Counted from the first letter of the stretch, positions 43,453 through 55,860 are shown. The stretch is DNA of 64,000 bases from Pseudeuparius sepicola (GCA_963920635.1 OY987301.1:19510501-19574500); one strand, 5' to 3'. The notes: generated from the sequence alone by a model not told the origin. A program made the numbers and translations.

Positions 43453-44670
43453 TTTTAAGTGTATACATATCGATAAAAAGTGTATTTTGGGAGATATTTT
43501 CAAAATCCTTTTTTTGTTTGAAAGGCCTTCAAAAACCGCTTCTTTTGACCTTCCTGCCATTTTCAAAATGCAAATCCAGGGCCGGCTGCGATTTTTTTAT
43601 ACCCCCGATTTTCGCGAAAACCTTTTAGCGATTTTTTTTATTTAAAATCTGACCCCACAGAGTTAATCAGAACACCCCAAAACCCCTATATACCAAATTT
43701 GAATAAAAAATATACAGAGAGTTCCATTATGTAGGGTGTCAAAGTTGAGCAAAATAGGAATTTTAAAGGCATCTGCCAAGTCAAGTGTGCCATGGAATCC
43801 CCTCAAAACAGTTGAATGGTCAACAGGACCACTCAAGTTGTTGGTGTGCAAAGGTCCAATACGAAATATCTGTGCCATCTCAAATTACTGAATTTTTTGT
43901 AACTTTATACGGGTCAAAAATCGAGTATATCAAAACCGATCCACATACTATAAACGAACTAAATCTAAAAAATACAGAAGCCTGCCAGTCAGTAAGTCCA
44001 TATCAGTTAAGGTGGCTGGTGTGTCACAACAAGAAACGCACAGAACATGTATCATCTTAGACAGTGACTTTGTTGAGAAAGGCCCAATAATTTAAATTGT
44101 TTTTATTTGTTGGTTGGCATTTTGTAAAGAAATAAATTACTTTTGTGTTTATTAATATTTTTTCAATGATTCCAGAGCACTCCTGATCAGTATAAAGTTT
44201 AATAAAAATTCAGAATTTTGAGATGGCTCAGAGAAAAATACCCTGTATATTTTTGTAGTAAATCTTTTCACACCAACATTTTGAGTGGTCCTGTCCACCA
44301 TGCAACTGTTTCGAAGTAATTCCATGGCACACTTGACTTGCCAGATGCCTTTAAAATTCCTATTTTGCTCAACTTTAACACGGTGTAGAACCGAACACCC
44401 TCTAAATTTTTTGTTCAAATTTAGTATATGAGGGTTTTGGGGTGTCCTGATTAACGCTGTTGTGTCAGATTTTAAATAAAAAAATCGCTAAATGGTTTTT
44501 GTGAAAATCGGGGTATAAAAAAAATCGTAGCCGTCCCTGGATTTGCATTTTGACAAAAGTAAAAACGTCAAAAGAAGCGTTTTTTGAAGACCTTTCGAAC
44601 AAAAAAAAGGTTTTTGAAAATATCTCACAAAATACATTTTTTTATCCATTTCTATACACTTAAAAGTAGA
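43453..44670. mobile_element. ~1.2-kb foldback element
   Basis: Left arm (about 43453-43860) and right arm (about 44250-44670) are inverted copies: AGTTTTAAGTGTATA / TATACACTTAAAAGT, AAATGCAAATCCAGGG / CCCTGGATTTGCATTTTG, CAAGTCAAGTGTGCCATGGA / CCATGGCACACTTGACTTG. The centre (43860-44250) is unique to this copy and shares about 110 bp with 56800-56940. The frames 43663-43878 and 44152-44418 (both -) are by-products. Confidence 0.8.
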
Positions 44671-45369
44671 CACCCATATAGGTAGGTATAATTTTCCGCC
44701 CTCTTCTAGAAAAGCTCCTGCCATAAACCACCATTATTATGATTGTTACTAATTTTACTACTACTAAATCTGTCACGAAAGTTAGCCCCTATAGTTTTAA
44801 ATGTAAAAAAAAAGAAAAAAAAACAGTTTTCTTCCAGGATTGTGGATACAATTTTCTTCTCGCGTGAATAAACTGGTTATAAAATATATGCATTTGCATG
44901 TATTTTGACGTACCAAAGATAATTTTTGCGCGAGTGTAGTAAAAAAAATAATTTTCGCCTGAAAACCCATCTTCTATACTTCGTGAAGTTTATCCCATCT
45001 TGAAATCTATCCCTTTCGGCGCTACACTATACTTTTTTCAAAAAAAAGTCCAATTGCCCCGTCACACGGAGAGTAGGTAACTTGCAGCACGGCACACGGC
45101 AGCCGGCAAAGTAAAAGTAATTCGATCTTTAAGTAGGTACATACTTTTTAAGCAATTATTGTAGACAAGAGCCGATTAACATTTTTCTTGCAACCAAATA
45201 CCCCGGGTATGTAATTTAAACTTACATTAAAAGTTCCGACAGGCGGTGAGCTATCATCCAACTGCTCTTGTGTAGCTGAAGCAACGGCTGCGGGCTGAGG
45301 CTTATTATGTAGTATAAGATTTATCCTATTCTGTGATATAATCACAGAGTGACCGACAGAACGGACGCA
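44671..45369. other. No gene recognised
   Basis: AT-rich; no supported coding region or repeat structure. Confidence 0.4.
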
Positions 45370-45530
45370 GCATTTTTGTTTAAGTTTTTGACTTTCAGTA
45401 TACCTACCGTGATATCTGCATCAATTTTTTCGGTCCCTATCTTTTTCCAGGACATGCCCAATGTAGTAGCCCCAGCCCCATTTAGTTTTTTCGAGTTTTT
45501 TTTATATCGGTGCAAAATAAAAAAAATCTA
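45370..45530 (+). repeat. Dispersed repeat, second copy of 16390-16550
   Basis: See 16390-16550. Confidence 0.5.
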
Positions 45531-45577
45531 TCACTATCTATCACTATAAATAATTTAAAACATTCGAAACCATTATT

Positions 45578-45905
45578 AAATCATTCTAAACGATTTAAAT
45601 CACACTCAGACGATAGATTTAAGTCGTTTTTGTAAAGATTTAAGTTTTCCAAATTGATTTATGATCGTTTTGAAGGATTTAAATACTTAAATCTTTGTAA
45701 ATGATTATAAATTATTTAAATCATTAGAAATAACTTAATTTATTCTAAAAATTATATAAATCGTTCTCAACGATTCTAAACGATTTAAATCGCACAAAAA
45801 TATTTAAGTCGTCTTTTAAAGATTTAAGTTTTCCAAATTGAGATCATTTGAATTATTTAAACCCTTTGTAAATGATTTAAATATTCAAGTAAATCGAAAA
45901 TACGC
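45578..45905. repeat. ~193-bp tandem duplication built from GATTTAAAT words
   Basis: CTAAACGATTTAAATC, AAAGATTTAAGTTTTCCAAATTGA and TTTGTAAATGATT occur in the same order in two units (starting near 45588 and 45777). Within each unit, ATTTAAAT and GATTTAAATC palindromes recur densely. Confidence 0.65.
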
Positions 45906-46197
45906 CTATAAGATCAAATCACCCAAGAAAAGTATTTAAATCATAAATCAAAAATCACCACTTAAGAAAAAGATTGAAGATAATGTGATTAAAGTCGACA
46001 ATTGGAAAATTATTATTATTATTTTTTAAACTCAGGAGGCCATGTTTTAGTATTTAGGCATAACTTTTAATTCTAGACACCTTTTCTTAATAACATTTCG
46101 CTGAATTATCTGAAATAAGGGTACTTTACTCTTGTACGATTTTTATATTTTTTGGCTTACCCTGTATGCTGTTTGACTTGCAACCATTCTAAGTGCG

Positions 46198-46315
46198 CCT
46201 AATATGATTATCGAACATGTACCAACTTTCGGGAATAATTGTATTTTGGTTGTGCAATTAATAAAAAAAGTCCCATATGTTGCACACTTAAATGACCACA
46301 CTGTACATATAGTCA
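46198..46315 (+). repeat. Dispersed repeat, second copy of 21778-21881
   Basis: See 21778-21881. Confidence 0.6.
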
Positions 46316-46490
46316 CCCTGAACTGCAAATAAACAAATTGATTAATGGAATAATTATTAAAAGTACGTTACGTGTTGAAGTGTACTACTATTTTATAAAA
46401 TACAAACGACCTTGGCACAAAAAAATATTTTTCTAAATTCATTTTATTTTTATTAATTGACTCCAAAAGTTATTTTAATTTATTTTTCTT

Positions 46491-47097
46491 GAAATCGGCA
46501 TTAAAATGTCCCAAAATCGTCATTAAAAGCACAGAAATCGTACAATAATGTAGCCCATTATTGTACGATTTTTTCAATAAGTAGGCCTTGGCGAGATGTA
46601 AACATCAAACGTCAGACGCGGAGAAATCGCCCGTCAAAAGTGACCAAATATTCAAAACCCGGCCGATAAAGGCTCATTTAACTTTTCGTACACATTGCGA
46701 AATTGTTTCCTATAGAAGCGCAATCCTTCAGTATACATATTTTAGTAAATTTGAAAATCAATAGATTTGTTGTGTAGGCTGTACAAGAAGCAGCAGTTTG
46801 GTTTTTCTGTCAGAAGGTGCCGTACATCATTATACTTGTCCTAGGTAGAGCGATCGGTAAGGTCAAGCAACGCCGCGCGTAGTCGGTTCGTGGACGGGTG
46901 ATCCCTTATTATTATTTTCTTGCCTAATAAAACATTTTTTTTTTCCGATTTCAAGAAAAATATAATATGTACCTCGGCACTGAAGTTCTTTTTATGACTC
47001 ATGTGGTTTATTTGCCTCGGCCAGAGGCCTCAGCAACTAAACTCCACATGAGCATAAAAAGTTGAACTTCAGTGCCTTGGTACATAAATAACTATTA
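46491..47097 (-). mobile_element. Half foldback element, copy C (near-identical to 48979-49584)
   Basis: GAAATCGGCATTAAAATGTC opens the copy and GCCTTGGTACATAAATAACT closes it. Apart from a handful of substitutions and a few single-base indels it is identical to the copy 2.5 kb downstream, while flanking sequences differ. The last 120 bp form a palindrome of their own (TACCTCGGCACTGAAGTTC / GAACTTCAGTGCCTTGGTA). It corresponds to the left arm plus centre of the complete element at 58703-59680. Confidence 0.85.
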
Positions 47098-47172
47098 TAA
47101 AACACAATTTCTATGTAAGTATAAGCAATGCATAATATATTATAATAGTACCATTGCTAGTATTTTTTTATA

Positions 47173-47858
47173 TAGGGTAGTGTGACTTAAGTATGTTAAA
47201 AGATTTCAGGGAGATGGGCCTCAGCCAATTCTAAGAAAAAAAGTTCATATAAACGAATTTTATATAAGGGAAGGGGTGTTAAAATTCTCTAAAAAAAATC
47301 GTCTTTTCCCCATAACTTCTTTATTTGTAGAGCTTTTTTAACCAAATTTGGCACACATCATATTTGGCTAAGGCCTTTTTAAATGTGTTATTTTCAACCT
47401 TTAGATTGAACCAGTGGCGGAGATATGGGTAAATCGGAAGACAAGTTCAAGAAGAAAGTTGATACGGCCCTGTACGGAATTAAAGTAGGTAGCAGTTTTG
47501 GATGGAGCATTTGTTTCTGAACAAAAAGTGTTTCTTGACTTATTTTTGTATCTATCGTCGTTTCGTGGCAAATTAGATTTTTTAAATTTAATCGTACTTG
47601 CAAAAAAATATCAGGTATTTAAAAAGCGTAGGAAAAGATCAGGATCTTGTTCACAATTAAAAACATAATTTTGGAGGTTTCAAGACAACACAACTAATTT
47701 TAACTCGAAATAAGAATAAAAAAGTTTTGAGAAAAGACGTTTTTTAGAAAATTTTAACACTCCATAACGAAGAATTTTTGTACACATATGTTTATATGAA
47801 CATTTGTTGTTAAAATTGGCTGAGGATCACGACCCTGAAGTACTTAAGTTACACCCTG
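47173..47858. mobile_element. MITE, TA target site, TAGGGTAG / TACACCCTG ends
   Basis: Left end TAGGGTAGTGTGACTTAAGTA and right end TACTTAAGTTACACCCTG pair imperfectly, with TA on both sides (47171-47172, 47859-47860). Inner words also pair (CCTCAGCCAATTCTAA / TTAAAATTGGCTGAGG). About 686 bp, no coding function. Confidence 0.65.
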
Positions 47859-48163
47859 TATATAAAAAAGAATAGTCAATAATAGCAAAGTCTAGAGTCT
47901 AGACTTTGGTAATAGTAGCCGGTAGCGCACGCACGGTTTTTCTAGCCCAGTCCGGTCCTCGTAGAGGGTATACGAGGGTACCGAATGTAACCGATCAGAA
48001 CTTTATTATTGTTGGTAGCACAGATAACTTGATAGAGATGCAAAATGCTGGAGCATTTATATTTTGAGCAAGAACGAATAAGAATATACTCTAAAAAGTG
48101 TATAGTGTAATAGTTTTGAACAATGGGACACAAAACGTTTGTGGCATGTAAGAGAAGCCGCTA

Positions 48164-48400
48164 ATGGCAACGGAATCAGTCCGTGCAATCAGAAAAATAT
48201 TTGCTTTGATTTGGTATTATATCATTACAATATCGTTTGTTAATCTTGGTCTAGTTATATTTTGTCTGGGGTCGGGACTTACTACAAAATTCGACCCTCG
48301 AAGAGTCAGTCCCATCTGCTTCGTGCGCCGACTATTCGCTAATATTCCAGAAATATCGAAGCCGGAGTCCCATCAACAAGTAGCCGTAAGCCGGGACTAG
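48164..48400 (+). other. Open frame of unknown meaning
   Basis: A 78-codon frame starts at ATG 48164. Residues 10-40 are hydrophobic (ALIWYYIITISFVNLGLVIF), then basic. It runs into the GC-rich island and contains a GTAAGC near its end. I do not recognise it; chance is the default explanation. Confidence 0.15.
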
Positions 48401-48650
48401 GTTGTGGCGTTGTGGCCGTCGTTCGGCGCCACGCGGCAGCGGTCGATCCCTCCTATGCCGCCGCCGTCGCAGCGGCCCGAAGACAATGCCGTTCGGACGG
48501 AAAAAAGTCGGCCATCAATCAGGATCGGGCAGCGGCCCGGCTCGTCCGAAGTTGGGGAACCGAGGGACGGACGTTTCTGGCAGGGACGGCTTTAGAATTC
48601 GGACGGCCCTTGGCTAACTCATTTTCTGTTTCTCCTGCAACGAAATACCG
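48400..48650. other. GC-rich, CpG-rich island
   Basis: A 250-bp block with many CG dinucleotides (GGCGCCACGCGGCAGCGG, CCGCCGCCGTCGCAGCGG). All three + frames are open for 60-90 codons, which reflects composition. It could be a promoter/first-exon island or part of a GC-rich transposon end; no gene connects to it in the window. Confidence 0.4.
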
Positions 48651-48978
48651 GAATGCTAATAACACCAACAGATAAAAAAATATGTTTCCAATGAAAATGC
48701 TACCGAAAAAAGAAAAAATATTAGTAACTTGGCGGGTCGCGGAATAATTATTCGAAAAACATTTGTTCGAAAAAAAAACTGGCTGAAGCTCGATAGGTTG
48801 AAGTTTTGGGGCCCCTAGACGTATAGTTCGACAGAAGGAGTCCAATGGCAATGCCACACATAACGGGGACATAGATCGTTGCAAATTAGTTACACATACA
48901 ACCTTCTACCTTGGGACATTCGGCGCAGCGCCTCGAGATATACAGGGTGTAATTTTGATTAATACATAACTTTTTCTA

Positions 48979-49584
48979 GAAATCGGCATTAAAATGTCCC
49001 AAAATCGTCATTAAAAGCACAGAAATCGTACAATAATGTAGCCCATTATTGTACGATTTTTTCAATAAGTAGGCCTTGGCGAGATGTAAACATCAAACGT
49101 CAGACGCGGAGAAATCGCCCGTCAAAAGTGACCAAATATTCAAAACCCGGCCGATAAAGGCTCATTTAACTTTTCGTACACATTGCGAAATTGTTTCCTA
49201 TAGAAGCGCAATCCTTCAGTATACATATTTTAGTAAATTTGAAAATCAATAGATTTGTTGTGTAGGCTGCACAAGAAGCAGCAGTTTGGTTTTTCTGTCA
49301 GAAGGTGCCGTACATCATTTTACTTGTCCTAGGTAGAGCGATCGGTAAAGTCAAGCAACGCCGCGCGTAGTCGGTTCGTGGACGGGTGATCCCTTATTAT
49401 TATTTTCTTGCCTAATAAAACATTTTTTTTCCGATTTCAAGAAAAATATAATATGTACCTCGGCACTGAAGTTCTTTTTATGACTCATGTGGTTTATTTG
49501 CCTCGGCCAGAGGCCTCAGCAACTAAACTCCACATGAGTCATAAAAAGTTGAACTTCAGTGCCTTGGTACATAAATAACTATTA
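48979..49584 (-). mobile_element. Half foldback element, copy D
   Basis: Near-identical to 46491-47097 in the same orientation. It ends in the palindromic module CCACATGAGTCATAAAAAGTTG...GCCTTGGTACATA. Confidence 0.85.
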
Positions 49585-49833
49585 ACTGACGATAGATTGC
49601 GACCCCAAAAGCAAGCCTATGAAGTTTATTTTTGAAAAAGAAATTTTAATTCCCAAAAAAATAAATTGGCCCAAAAATGGACTTTTCTGACGTTGTTAGA
49701 GCCGTAGATATCGGAAATGAAGCTTAATAATTTCGATTCCGTTGTGATCTACAAAGTCGATAGGTGGAATTATCAAAAACTCGTTTTCGCCCCCAAAATT
49801 AAGTGCATTCGGCGTAGGATATTATCGTCCTAA

Positions 49834-50912
49834 GTTCAACCAAAGTCTAGCTAGAGAATACTATAAGTCGGCGCACTCGGCCTTGTGTAAACAAACGTTT
49901 CCCCCTTGCCCTCTCCCGCTCCCTCGGCCCGCCGTCATCGGAGTACGGCGATCGATATCTTATTTAATAAGAAAATAAGCTTATAGACCGGGAGATAGTG
50001 ACAGACTTTTGGACGTGATTTTACTCAGTATGCCTTTCATAGGGCATTATGTTGCGGATATTCTCACAATAATAAGGTATGAATCAGAGAGTCGTCCTGG
50101 GTTCTTCAATGGAAAAATGAGTTTTCATTTATTCGAAAAATACGCGTTCAAAATAGAAAATTCCTCGGAAAACCATAGGCATACCGTTAGCGTGGGTCCA
50201 AAGGGCTATTATTGCCATGTGAACTTGTATTTTAATAATTAATTTTTCCACGTTTCTAAACAGGCTGCCAATGAGAAGTATGGAAGTTATTGTTATGAAA
50301 CTGCTGAAGAAAAGATGGCATACCGTTTGCGCATATCCAATAAATCGAATAAATCGTTTAAATTATTAAATAACATTCAATTTAAACCGTACTTGGACAA
50401 GCGCAAAAGGTATGCCATCCTTTTTTCAGCATTTTCATAACAAGCACTTGTATACTTCTCCTTGGCAGCCTGTTCAGAAACTTGGAAAAACTAATTATTA
50501 AAATACAAGTTCACGTGACACGTGGATTCACGCTAACGGTATGCCTATGGTTTTCCGATTAATTTTCTATTCTGAACTTCATTATAAAACACATGGCAGC
50601 CTGACTAAAATCATATCAAAGCGCATATTTTTCGAATAATTGAAAACTCGGTTTTTCATATGAAGAACCCAGGATGACTCTCTGATTCATACCTTATTAT
50701 TGTGAGAATATGTGCCAGATAATGCCCTTTGCAAGGCATACTGAGTAAAATCACGTCCAAAAATCTGTCACTATCTCCCGGTCTATATGTAGCTGAGAGC
50801 GGTTCGAGGCTGATTTACGACCAGTCGCAAAAAATTGTTGTTTTCTCCGAGAAAACAAAGAAGTGAGCCGACTTATAGTATTCTCTAGACTTTCTCTAGA
50901 CTTTGGTTCAAC
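49834..50912. mobile_element. Outer foldback element hosting a second element
   Basis: GTTCAACCAAAGTCTAGCTAG, AGAATACTATAAGTCGGC at the left pairs with GCCGACTTATAGTATTCTCT, AGACTTTGGTTCAAC at the right (the right end has a small internal duplication of TTTCTCTAGAC). The interior is largely occupied by 49982-50787. Confidence 0.65.
49982..50787. mobile_element. 806-bp foldback element (copy B), nested
   Basis: TATAGACCGGGAGATAGTGA and TCACTATCTCCCGGTCTATA are perfect inverted ends. It is the same family as 25181-25989 with clear similarity throughout. The flanks differ from copy A, and the position inside 49834-50912 shows that it inserted into another element. The frames 50009-50242 (+) and 50751-50948 (-) are by-products. 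Confidence 0.85.
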
Positions 50913-51290
50913 ATACACCAACAGTTCGTTGAACTTTCTAGGGCCCAACTAAATAACAGATACTTTTTTTTGTGTCGTTCGAAAGCAAAATAATGCAGCT
51001 TTATGCCTCAAGTATGAAAATTTTCAAATAATTCAAGATGGGGGAACAGTGTTAATTTTGGTCAACGGCGCTGGAACTATTGGAAACAATATAAATTTCT
51101 TTCAATGAGATTGCGGAAAAAAAAACATAAAAAAATTGTTGCTTATAAGAAGTATTATTATTCTCGATTTCTGTTCATTTCTATTAATATACGTGTTTGT
51201 AAAGTTGAACTAAAGTAATTATTTGACAACAAATTGTAAACCTTGCAGCTGCCCTTAATCTGTTGATGCCATATCCCAAGGTGAATGCTG
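50913..51290. other. No gene recognised
   Basis: AT-rich spacer. Confidence 0.4.
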
Positions 51291-51700
51291 TATCGTCATT
51301 GTGGGTCGTATGACCTTACCCGCCACATTTTGGCGCAAACCCCCCGAACGGCTAGGGCCGGCCCTGCGCCCGGCTCCTCCTCGGACGTAGAGCCAGGTCA
51401 GTAACCGGGCGGGCCGGGAACACAATAAAAATAACAAAATCCGGCCGGGCGGCCGGCCGGCGCAGCGGCGACGTCGGCCTGCGCCCGGCAAAAATAACGG
51501 CGCATTTTTATCGGGAATTGTAAAGAACCGGCCCGGCCAGGGAATTAGAGAGGCGCATTCTTCTTGTACAGGTTCCACTGTATTCGGTGCGGCGGGCCGG
51601 TCGGCCGGTCGCAGGCCGAAGCCGAAGCTGCTACCCCCCTGCCCGTACGCCACGGGAGACGGCGGCGGTCGCGTCCCGCCTGCCTCTCGTTCACCATATC
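51291..51700. other. GC-rich, CpG-rich island with CCGGCC palindromes
   Basis: Very GC-rich (GGCGGCCGGCCGGCGCAGCG, GGGCCGGTCGGCCGGTCG, GGGCCGGCCCTGCGCCC). The long - strand frame 51255-51773 and the + frames overlap it and are composition artefacts; an interior AT-rich patch (51425-51440) interrupts. Promoter island or transposon-derived; nothing decides between these. Confidence 0.4.
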
Positions 51701-51894
51701 CCCAGATACCGATTGGTACATCACCAATCGTCATATATTCATCGAATGTCCCATTCCTGAAATACTTCATCAAGGGACCCTTCGGAAAACCTACAAGATG
51801 ACGGAACTCATCGTATCCTTGCTCAGGGCTTCAACACATTATCGCAATGCGCCCACATCAGTCATTAATTCCCATTAGACTCCCCAGATCGACC

Positions 51895-52500
51895 GCAAAC
51901 TTCTTTACAAATTCCACTCTTCACCGTTCGCTATAACTTCAACGCCAATGCTTCCTTAAATAGTCAACCCGCGCCAAATAATATATTTTTCAGACGAGTG
52001 GATGAAGATTAACTATCTCTCAGGTTTTAGTCTGTATACCCTAACAGAGGAAGTCCTCCAAAATAAATTTTACCCGGGTGTTGCATTCAGGTTTGCGTCC
52101 GTATAATAAATTTCCTCAGCTCCTGTCAACAAAGGCCTTTTTTCTAGGGTCTTCTACCCGTTGCCATTGCTTGTTCTTGTTCAAAACAAAGCTTCAGAAT
52201 CACCACAGGTGGCCATTCCTGAACAAGTTCTTAAACGAAAAACTATCCAGTCGGAAACTCATTCGCCTTTCCAGCACTGCAATATATTATGACCTCGATC
52301 GCAATAGAGCGAACCACCTAATAATCTTTTTATGTATATTCCAGACTTCACCTACTAGCATAACTTCAATAAGCCAACACCCCCACCCCAGGCGCAATAT
52401 ATTTTCAAACGAGTGGAAGCAGAAAACTCGTTCTATCCACAAACCGAGGAAATAAGTTTTAGTCGGGTGGGAAAGACCTTAACCTTACAGAACAGAGTAA
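51895..52500. repeat. Degenerate ~425-bp duplication
   Basis: ATAACTTCAACGCCAA, GCGCCAAATAATATATTTTTCA, GACGAGTGGATGAAGA and GGTTTTAGTC in the first part correspond to ATAACTTCAATAAGCCAA, GGCGCAATATATTTTCAAACGAGTGGAAGCAGA and AGTTTTAGTCGGGTGG in the second, in the same order. A further ATAACTTCAAGGCCAA occurs near 54270. The frame 52078-52455 (+) is not recognisable as a protein. Confidence 0.45.
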
Positions 52501-54221
52501 CCAACACTAACAATAACAACCATTAAGTGAGGTTTAAAGGACAAAGGTTTCTCACTGGAATGCTACACATAGAGAACTCAGGACTCAATGGTCAATTGCA
52601 CATACAACAACAAAAATAAGCCGAAGAGTGAAGAGAAATCTAGCGAACAAAAGAACTCTACATACCGTACCAGCTCACCCAACGGTACCAGCTTCAACCA
52701 AAGTCTAGCTTCAACGTTGATAAAAATGAGTGTGTATACGATATGCACAAGATAATTTAAATCGCTAAGAAGACATAGAACAGAAGAACTTTTTCGCACA
52801 AAGTTACAAAGCAGAAACTTGGTCCTGGTCTGGTACAGAGTCAATATGGTCTTTAGACAGCCTGTTGAATCGAGATGATGTGATCAGAAATAAGAGGATT
52901 CATAGCATATACCTATAGCAACTATACAGGTACGTGATTCATAGGCAAGAATAAGTTTTGTAGAATATTTTTACTTTTTCCAACTTTTTCGATTTCCCCA
53001 TGCGTTTTGCTACATAGCCTGCCTTGACTTGACTTGCCGGATTACTTAACAAATGTTTTGTATTGTCTTTAAGTTTTGAGTTCACTTCACTTCAATACTC
53101 AAAGATATTTTCTATGGTTGTTGATTTCCTTTGAGAGGTACGGAATGGGGCCGAATAAACATAAACAAAAATAATTGTTTTCTGATAAAACTTCGAATTG
53201 ACTTGATTTTGGAAACACCAATAAGCAGAATACCTTCTTCATTCATAACATCTGTATCTGTATAGCATTAAATATCCTATCAAAGACACGAAAATTGGAA
53301 TTAAATTAAAGTTTCTAATAGAAATAATGAAATAAGTTTTCTGTACTCCCAATTCATTCCCTAGGACGTTTTATTTTATTATTGTACCCATTTATTTGCA
53401 AATTGACGAAATGCGAATCACCATAGAATAGAAATCACCTGTCCTGTTCCAAGAACGTTAATCAGAACAGCAAAGGTTATTGCTATGAAAGTTTATGGCC
53501 TGATAAAACCATCCTTCATATGATCCACCTTAATACCTATTTAAATAAAAAATAATACCTAGATTTACCTCTGCCGGAAGAGGCAAGGAACTATATAAAT
53601 GCTCGATTTTAAATTCTGGCGAACACGCCGGGCAGACTTTCTCAATGGGTAAATCGTAAAGCAATGATGGTCGCGTAACTGGTATAAAGGGTGATTTAGT
53701 TTTTATGTTTATGTTAAGGCTTGCAAGATTTTGACAAAAAAAAACTGCTTTTCAGTATTATTTTGCCTTCGTTTACAAGATAAAAAAAATTAAAACGGTA
53801 TTCAATTTTTTTCTTCAAGTTTTCTCTCGTTATCGTTATATGTATATTAACGTGATTAAATAATGGAACTAAAGTTAAGGTTGACTGTTGCAGTCTAAGT
53901 ACCTAGGCAAAATTCTATTTTAGAATAAAGAACTTTTAACATAAATACATATGAAAAAACAAATGAGTAGATACGAGAAAATATCAAGAGTGTTTTTTTG
54001 TAGAAAACAAGAAAAAACATGCGATTTCTAAGTGTGATTCTAGAGGAACTATAACCGGGAATCACCAGGTGTATAGTTGGTTGATGGTTGACTTTCTGTC
54101 TTTGTTTGTAGCATGTTTTTAGAGTAGTATGGATATATTTAATCTTGGAGTCAATATAAAGGGCATTTTAACAATGGGGCACCACGTCTATATGTTTTGA
54201 CGTCATTGGTAGTAGCATACC
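52501..54221. other. No gene recognised
   Basis: AT-rich intergenic sequence; frame 52578-52844 (-) has no recognisable domain. Confidence 0.4.
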
Positions 54222-55327
54222 ATGTCTCCTTATACCGTGGGTAAACTCTACATTTCATTTTCCAGTATAACTTCAAGGCCAAGGCTCCATCGAGAAGACG
54301 TTTTAGTTGGCATGCTCTCCAGTGAAGCCTTCCATCCTAACTTTGATCTGGGTGATCCAATCAGGTCCTCCAGCAAAAAAAAAACAGAAGACACAGAAAA
54401 TTCATGACATTAAGCCCGCGTTTGGTCTGCTGGTAACTCTGCTGGTCAGTTTTTATGGAAGTATATCAGCTGAGCTTAATAGTCCGAGAGCTGACGGACC
54501 AAAAATGCAACAGTTTTAGAAAGGCCGCGGACGCGCCCTTTATCTATTCAGGGTGTTCCGTAATTATGTGCAAATATTATTTTTTTTTAAATTACTCTAG
54601 AAGAATAAATTGTTACTGGGGTTTCATGTATTGGAACCCTAATTTGTTTCAATTCGACAAAGTATAGCAAGGACCATAATTATATAAGAATATGTCAGTA
54701 GATTTGTATGCATCCTACCTTTGAGTACCCATGGAAGTTCCCTCTTTGACATTATTTGTTGTGCACTCAAATGGCCATCATTGTAAAGTATTGTATTAGA
54801 TAATTAAAAAAAATAAGGAGCGAAAAACTGGAATAAGACCAATCTATACTTAGGGAAATGCTAGAAACAAGGAGCATATACTGGTTTATAAAATGCGATA
54901 TAAATTGTAAATTCTCGTCGAGTAGGTTTAGCAAAATAAATTGTGTTGCGAAAATAGAAATTTTATTATATTTGGGGCATAAACAATCGTTCTGTTTCCA
55001 AGAGACAAGAAACTAATATTGGGTACACGGTACACGGCTTATGATGAAACGATTGCCCTAACATCAGTCTGCGCCGATTGTCCCCTGTGTGTCGCAATCT
55101 GCCCACACTGAATTTTTATCTAAAGCTGAATTTATAACCAAATATAATTCACACCTTTTGTTCGGAGTAGCTGGGGCACCGCGTTATACCACGCTTTATT
55201 AACAAATGAAATATTTAACCGAGCGTGAATTTTCATAATCTGAAAACAAGGACGTCGTCGGTCTAAGGCGATGAAATAATACCTACGTTTTTAAACAATA
55301 AAATTGTAGGTACGCTTTTTTATCACT
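54222..55327. other. No gene recognised
   Basis: Three overlapping short + frames (54222-54667) without recognisable content; TATTCAGGGTGTTCCGTAATT near 54544 is a lone left terminus of the TA-type MITE class. Confidence 0.4.
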
Positions 55328-55860
55328 TTGGTTAAAGCTCGCTACCAACCAGGGGCGGACAGCAGGGCCTATCTAGAGAAAATTTGGGGGGGGGGGGTTC
55401 AGAATCGGCTCAAGCTTTTGTGGGACTGGTTGCCGGATGAAAGTGCAGGGCCCCGGCAAGGAATTATTCAATCCATTAAGAACAAATTTTTGAGAATTGA
55501 TACGCCACTAGAATGGTATATTTTTTGTATGTCACTTTTTAAAAAAGTAGGCCGGGGCGATGAGTTTAGATCACTTCGGGACCTGTATAGAAATTAATTT
55601 CGGGTGGGGAGGGACAATTTTTGTGAATTTCTTTCAAACAGTGCATTTAAAATTACTTAAAATTAGTCTTAGGAAATCCCAATATCTTCAGATTTTCAAG
55701 CTGCAGTGAATATTTTCAACTTCTGAAATGGTTTCGGCCCCGTCCTTTTAAATACGCTAATAGTGACCGGATAATCCTGTACACGGGACTCGGAGGCGCG
55801 GGGCCAATCAAAACGCACGCCGCGCGTACGTCGCACCGTTCGCACCCGCCTAGAGCCGGC
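55328..55860. other. G-rich, probable transposon debris
   Basis: CCAGGGGCGGACAGCAGGGCC and a run of 13 Gs begin the stretch; CGCCTAGAGCCGGCCCTGG ends it near 55865. Start and end words resemble the hAT-type termini seen elsewhere, but no duplication matches. The 89-codon frame 55328-55597 has a plausible-looking C-terminal half (DEFRSLRDLYRN) yet no family I know. A CCAAT box (GGGGCCAATCAAAACG) lies near 55800. Confidence 0.3.

Noticed and set aside
51255..51773. 172-codon - strand frame
   Set aside because: It coincides with a GC-rich island where stops are rare; content is Gly/Arg/Pro-rich, and other frames are open as well.
55328..55597. 89-codon + strand frame with a plausible C-terminal half
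   Set aside because: Interrupted by a 13-base G run, no splice context and no family recognised; kept only as unexplained sequence.
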